DNA of 7,843 nt from the NCBI GenBank assembly GCA_001303665.1, contig LJUF01000167.1, positions 1-7,843 of the forward strand, in the 5' to 3' direction. The notes under the pieces were generated by a model. It saw only the letters and a program-made list of their open reading frames with translations, was not told the origin of the DNA and ran no database searches. Below, one piece after another: positions 5,805 through 7,843 of this stretch. A program made the translations under genes and the position numbers. The first letter of the stretch is position 1, and every line of letters begins with the position of its first letter. Source of the stretch: Phycisphaerae bacterium SM23_33 (lineage in GTDB: Bacteria > Planctomycetota > Phycisphaerae > SM23-33).

Positions 5805-6152
5805 TCACGAGTCCTCGCCACCGGCGGTTTCCAGGGCGCGTTCGATCTTGACGATAGTGGCCGTGTCGGGCGTTGTCTTGCCCCTTTCGATACGGTTGAG
5901 GGTTTCGGGGCGTATCGAGGCGCGGCGGGCAAGCTCGGCTTGGGTCAAGCCTGCCTGCCGGCGGGCCTTGATGATCTTCCGCGCCAACGACGCGCGGGCG
6001 TATTCCACGGCCGGGTAGTTCCCCTTGGCGTCGGGCTTGGGCACCTCTGGCCAGTCGGTTCCCTCGCCGGCCTGCGCCGCCAGCCGCTTGTAGTCCTCTT
6101 CCGGCAAGATCGCCCATCGCTGGCCGGCCAGTTCCACAATCTTCACGGTCAT
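5805..6152 (-). CDS. XRE-family helix-turn-helix antitoxin
   Basis: The 115-residue protein has an N-terminal part resembling antitoxin partner-binding regions (VKIVELAGQRWAILPEEDYKRLAAQ) and a C-terminal Cro/C1-type HTH at about 56-110 (AGLTQAELARRASI, RPETLNRIERGKTTPDTATIVKIERAL). The order toxin then antitoxin, with an XRE antitoxin, is typical of HigBA- and RelBE-like type II systems. I chose ATG 6152: GAGGG overlapping the toxin stop lies 6 bases upstream, giving a 10-base gap between the genes. The longer start at 6182 would overlap the toxin. It should neutralise the toxin and repress the shared promoter, probably through the inverted repeat at 6444-6464. Its stop lies about 10 bases before the ParB-tail remnant. 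Confidence 0.9.
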   Translation of the reverse strand: MTVKIVELAGQRWAILPEEDYKRLAAQAGEGTDWPEVPKPDAKGNYPAVEYARASLARKIIKARRQAGLTQAELARRASIRPETLNRIERGKTTPDTATIVKIERALETAGGEDS

Positions 6153-6162
6153 GGTCAAGCCC

Positions 6163-6414
6163 TCACTCGTAGAACCTGTCACGGTGTCCGATTCTCTCCA
6201 CGATCACTGCCTGCCCTTCCACGCGGAATTGCAGCCGGTAATCGCCCGTCCGAAGCCGGTACCGCCCGGCCAAGGGGCCGGTCAGGCGCTTGGCCCCGCT
6301 CACGGCCGGCCATTTCGCCAGGCGTTCCAGCAGCAACAGCACGCGGGAATGGATCACCAGGGGCAGATCCTCCAGCTCTCCAGCGGCTTCCCGCGTCAAT
6401 GTTACCTTTGCCAT
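6163..6414 (-). CDS. RelE/ParE-superfamily toxin
   Basis: The 83-residue protein has the size and pattern of RelE-like toxins: MAKVTLTREAAGELEDLP, a helical middle (RVLLLLERLAKWP), then AKRLTGPLAGRYRLRTGDYRLQF and VIVERIGHRDRFYE. The YRLRxGDYRLxF and IGHRxxxY blocks are the most conserved part of the RelE/YafQ/ParE fold. RelE types cut mRNA on the ribosome; ParE types poison gyrase. The IGHRxxFY end and its basic residues favour the RelE-like mRNA interferase, but sequence alone does not decide it. It lies first in the operon, 10 bases before its antitoxin. The ATG at 6414 has a purine-rich GAGAG close upstream as a weak ribosome site. Confidence 0.9.
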   Translation of the reverse strand: MAKVTLTREAAGELEDLPLVIHSRVLLLLERLAKWPAVSGAKRLTGPLAGRYRLRTGDYRLQFRVEGQAVIVERIGHRDRFYE

Positions 6415-6421
6415 GCTCTCT

Positions 6422-6451
6422 ATCCTATCGGCGTATTGCTATAGAAGTCAA
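6422..6451 (-). promoter_or_regulatory. Probable toxin-antitoxin promoter
   Basis: On the minus strand TTGACT (6446-6451) is followed after 18 bases by TAGGAT (6422-6427). The -35 matches the sigma-70 consensus at five of six positions and the -10 at four. The predicted start would lie only a base or two before the toxin ATG, so the leader would be very short; another -10 is possible. Confidence 0.4.
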
Positions 6452-6464
6452 TAGAATTGACTTC
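6444..6464. promoter_or_regulatory. 21-base inverted repeat, probable antitoxin operator
   Basis: GAAGTCAAT and ATTGACTTC are exact reverse complements around a 3-base spacer. The repeat covers the -35-like TTGACT of the toxin-antitoxin promoter and stands out by its low GC content. Type II antitoxins with an HTH bind such palindromes to repress their own operon; that assignment is inferred from position. Confidence 0.7.
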
Positions 6465-6832
6465 AGGATTCAGCTCTTACGACGCGGGCCGCGTGCTGCC
6501 ATGTTGTGCTGGGCTGCCAAGAGCAGATTGCACCGGAAGTAACGGCCTGGGCGAAGACCTGCACGGCCTCGTTGTCTGGTGGATCGAGCGAACGCCAGTA
6601 CGGCGTAGTCGGGGTTCGGGGGGCGCAGCTGCGGCTGGCCGATGCAAGACGGCGACGGAACGGCCCCCACGAAAAGGCAGCCGCGATGCTGGAACAATTC
6701 GTACTGCTGCGCCGAGTGAAGCGGGCTCGGCGCATGCCGGTGGCCGCCGCGTCCCTGTCGCTGCGCCCTGCTGCGACAGCCACCTAGCCTTGGCCTGTCG
6801 AAGCTCCCGGCCGCGCGGTCGGTCCATTGCGC
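6465..6832. other. Interval between toxin-antitoxin and glycan-enzyme genes; no assignable gene
   Basis: Readings of about 75-140 residues are open on both strands (plus 6506-6787 and minus 6463-6783 among them), but none has a ribosome site, leader or motif that I recognise, and they overlap in conflicting frames. It may contain a decayed gene. It must hold the upstream control of the plus-strand enzyme gene. Confidence 0.35.
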
Positions 6833-6862
6833 TTGACACTGAACTGCGCGAGGACTTATTCA
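6833..6862 (+). promoter_or_regulatory. Possible sigma-70 promoter of the PL4/GH92-like gene
   Basis: A perfect -35 hexamer TTGACA (6833-6838) is followed after 18 bases by TATTCA (6857-6862), a weak -10 with three matches. It would give a leader of about 50 bases before ATG 6921. Confidence 0.35.
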
Positions 6863-6920
6863 CAGCGGAGGCTTGACGGTCCCGGCGGTCCTTCGAGCGC
6901 CCGGGCAAGGAGCGACTTCG

Positions 6921-7843
6921 ATGAAGCCATCCGGTTGGAAGTACGTGCTGTCGGCAGCGGTCCTGCTTTCCACCTGCACAGCGGGTCCCGCGGCCGGTGG
7001 GAAGATGAAGCTCCTCTGGCAGATCGGGAAGGCGGACAACGACACGGCCGAGTTCGCGCTGGGGCGGGGCGGCTACAAGGAGTTCGGCCGCGACGGCTTC
7101 TTCATCGTGGGCCGGTCGGACCCGAAGCGCGACTGGCCGTATGCGCATCCCGGTCCGGCGGACTTCTGGGCGGGAGGGCGAGCTCACACGTTCACGGTCT
7201 TCTTCGGGCTGCGGAAGGCCGGAGGTCGGGGCCGGCTGGTGGTCGATCTGGTGGACACGCACGGCCTCCGACCGCCGACGCTGCGGATCGAGGTCAACGG
7301 GCGGGCGTTCGAGCACCGAGTGCCGCGGGGCGCCTCGGACGCGTCGATCCTGGGCAAGCCGTCCGTCGGCCGCGAACATCGCTTCTCGATCGCGCTGCCG
7401 GACGGCGTTCTGAAGGAGGGCCTCAACGAGATCGCGATCACGAACGTCGGCCTGAGCTGGGTCCTGTACGACTGGCTTGGCCTGGAGATCGACGGCTCGG
7501 CGGAGCTCGCTGCGCCCGAGGGCGCACTGCTCAGGTCAGCCCGCTTGGTGCCGTGGCTGAGCCGGAAGGATGGGAAGCTCTCGCAGCCCCTCGAGGTAAC
7601 GCTCTTTTGCCTCGGGCCGAGCAAGGGCCTGACGCTTCACGCGACCGGCATGGCGGCGAGGAAGCTCGACCTGGCGCCCGGCGTTTCGAGCATCGAGTTG
7701 CGGCTTCCGCGCGCCGAGGCCGCGAGGGCCGTGACCGTCGAGTTGCGGCGCGCCGGCAAGACGCTCGCGAAGCGCCGATTCGTGCAGAAGCCGGCGGCCG
7801 AGCGCCGGCCGGTGGACTACGTGGACTGCCTGCTTGGAACGTC
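6921..7843 (+). CDS. Secreted glycan-degrading enzyme: PL4-like beta domain followed by start of a GH92 alpha-mannosidase domain (partial)
   Basis: AAGGAG at 6907-6912, 8 bases before the ATG, fixes the start. The frame is open for 307 codons to the window edge. Residues 1-26 are an export signal (KYVLSAAVLLSTC...GPAAG). Residues about 31-192 match the beta-sandwich domain found in rhamnogalacturonan lyases of family PL4: LLWQIGKADNDTAEFAL, FFIVGRSDPKRDWPYAHPGPADFW, HTFTVFFGL and a carbohydrate-binding-type end (GLNEIAITNVGLSWVLYDWLGLEI). A linker with Ig-like strands follows (about 205-290). The last residues, VDYVDCLLGTS, fit the opening motif of GH92 exo-alpha-mannosidases (usually VDPLIGT). 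The catalytic part lies beyond the window, so the GH92 call rests on this short motif and the arrangement. It would act outside the cytoplasm on mannose-containing glycans. LSTC is not a good lipobox, since Thr precedes the Cys. Confidence 0.8.
   Translation, partial: MKPSGWKYVLSAAVLLSTCTAGPAAGGKMKLLWQIGKADNDTAEFALGRGGYKEFGRDGFFIVGRSDPKRDWPYAHPGPADFWAGGRAHTFTVFFGLRKAGGRGRLVVDLVDTHGLRPPTLRIEVNGRAFEHRVPRGASDASILGKPSVGREHRFSIALPDGVLKEGLNEIAITNVGLSWVLYDWLGLEIDGSAELAAPEGALLRSARLVPWLSRKDGKLSQPLEVTLFCLGPSKGLTLHATGMAARKLDLAPGVSSIELRLPRAEAARAVTVELRRAGKTLAKRRFVQKPAAERRPVDYVDCLLGT

Noticed and set aside
5101..6018. Plus-strand open frame of 305 codons
   Set aside because: It begins inside the regulator gene in another frame and runs antisense over the ParB tail and antitoxin. 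No motif supports it.
6921..7001. Lipoprotein signal (LSTC) in the PL4/GH92-like protein
   Set aside because: The residue before the Cys is Thr, not Gly, Ala or Ser, and an ordinary signal-peptidase site (GPAAG) follows.
6477..7379. Minus-strand open frame of 300 codons
   Set aside because: Most of it is antisense to the PL4-like domain of the secreted enzyme, whose start has a good ribosome site. Its composition is that of a shadow frame.
1..7843. CRISPR array, tRNA/rRNA gene or complete insertion sequence
   Set aside because: I saw no regularly spaced repeats, no tRNA-like or rRNA core sequence, and no transposase motifs with terminal inverted repeats.

Overview
The window is GC-rich (apart from a few AT-rich promoter stretches) and looks like a member of the Planctomycetota, probably Phycisphaerae-like. 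This is inferred from family content only: secreted proteins with dockerin-type and PEP-CTERM ends, an ECF sigma factor paired with a membrane-anchored regulator typical of that phylum, and large carbohydrate-active enzymes. No rRNA or tRNA marker is present to confirm it.

Layout. Bases 1-2646 (minus strand) form a run of secreted-protein genes: an orphan PEP-CTERM tail (2377-2646), a SASA-family carbohydrate esterase with a dockerin-like region (408-2363), and the start of another secreted protein that leaves the window at base 1. The esterase has a frame break exactly between its dockerin region and its PEP-CTERM sorting signal. Bases 2840-3327 (minus) hold a ParB/Srx-like nuclease-domain gene broken by an in-frame TGA and a frameshift. 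Bases 3611-5338 (plus) hold an ECF sigma factor followed 9 bases later by a one-span membrane regulator with a LolA-like outer domain. Bases 5689-5795 (minus) hold a second, shorter copy of the ParB-gene tail. Bases 5805-6414 (minus) encode a RelE/ParE-like toxin and an XRE-type HTH antitoxin, with a perfect inverted repeat over the likely promoter. From 6921 (plus) a secreted enzyme begins with a polysaccharide-lyase-4-like beta domain and reaches the first residues of what looks like a GH92 alpha-mannosidase domain at the window edge.

Taken together, this is a polysaccharide-degradation and cell-surface neighbourhood. The esterase would remove acyl groups from glycans, the PL4/GH92-like protein would act on mannosidic or pectin-like substrates, and the sigma/regulator pair could sense an envelope signal. 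Between these lies accessory DNA with signs of decay: two ParB-tail copies in the same orientation on either side of the sigma operon, an orphan C-terminal tail and a toxin-antitoxin pair. I found no RNA gene, CRISPR array or intact transposon. I see no clearly new defence or mobile system. The best leads are the duplicated ParB tails, the membrane regulator architecture and the toxin-antitoxin operator.
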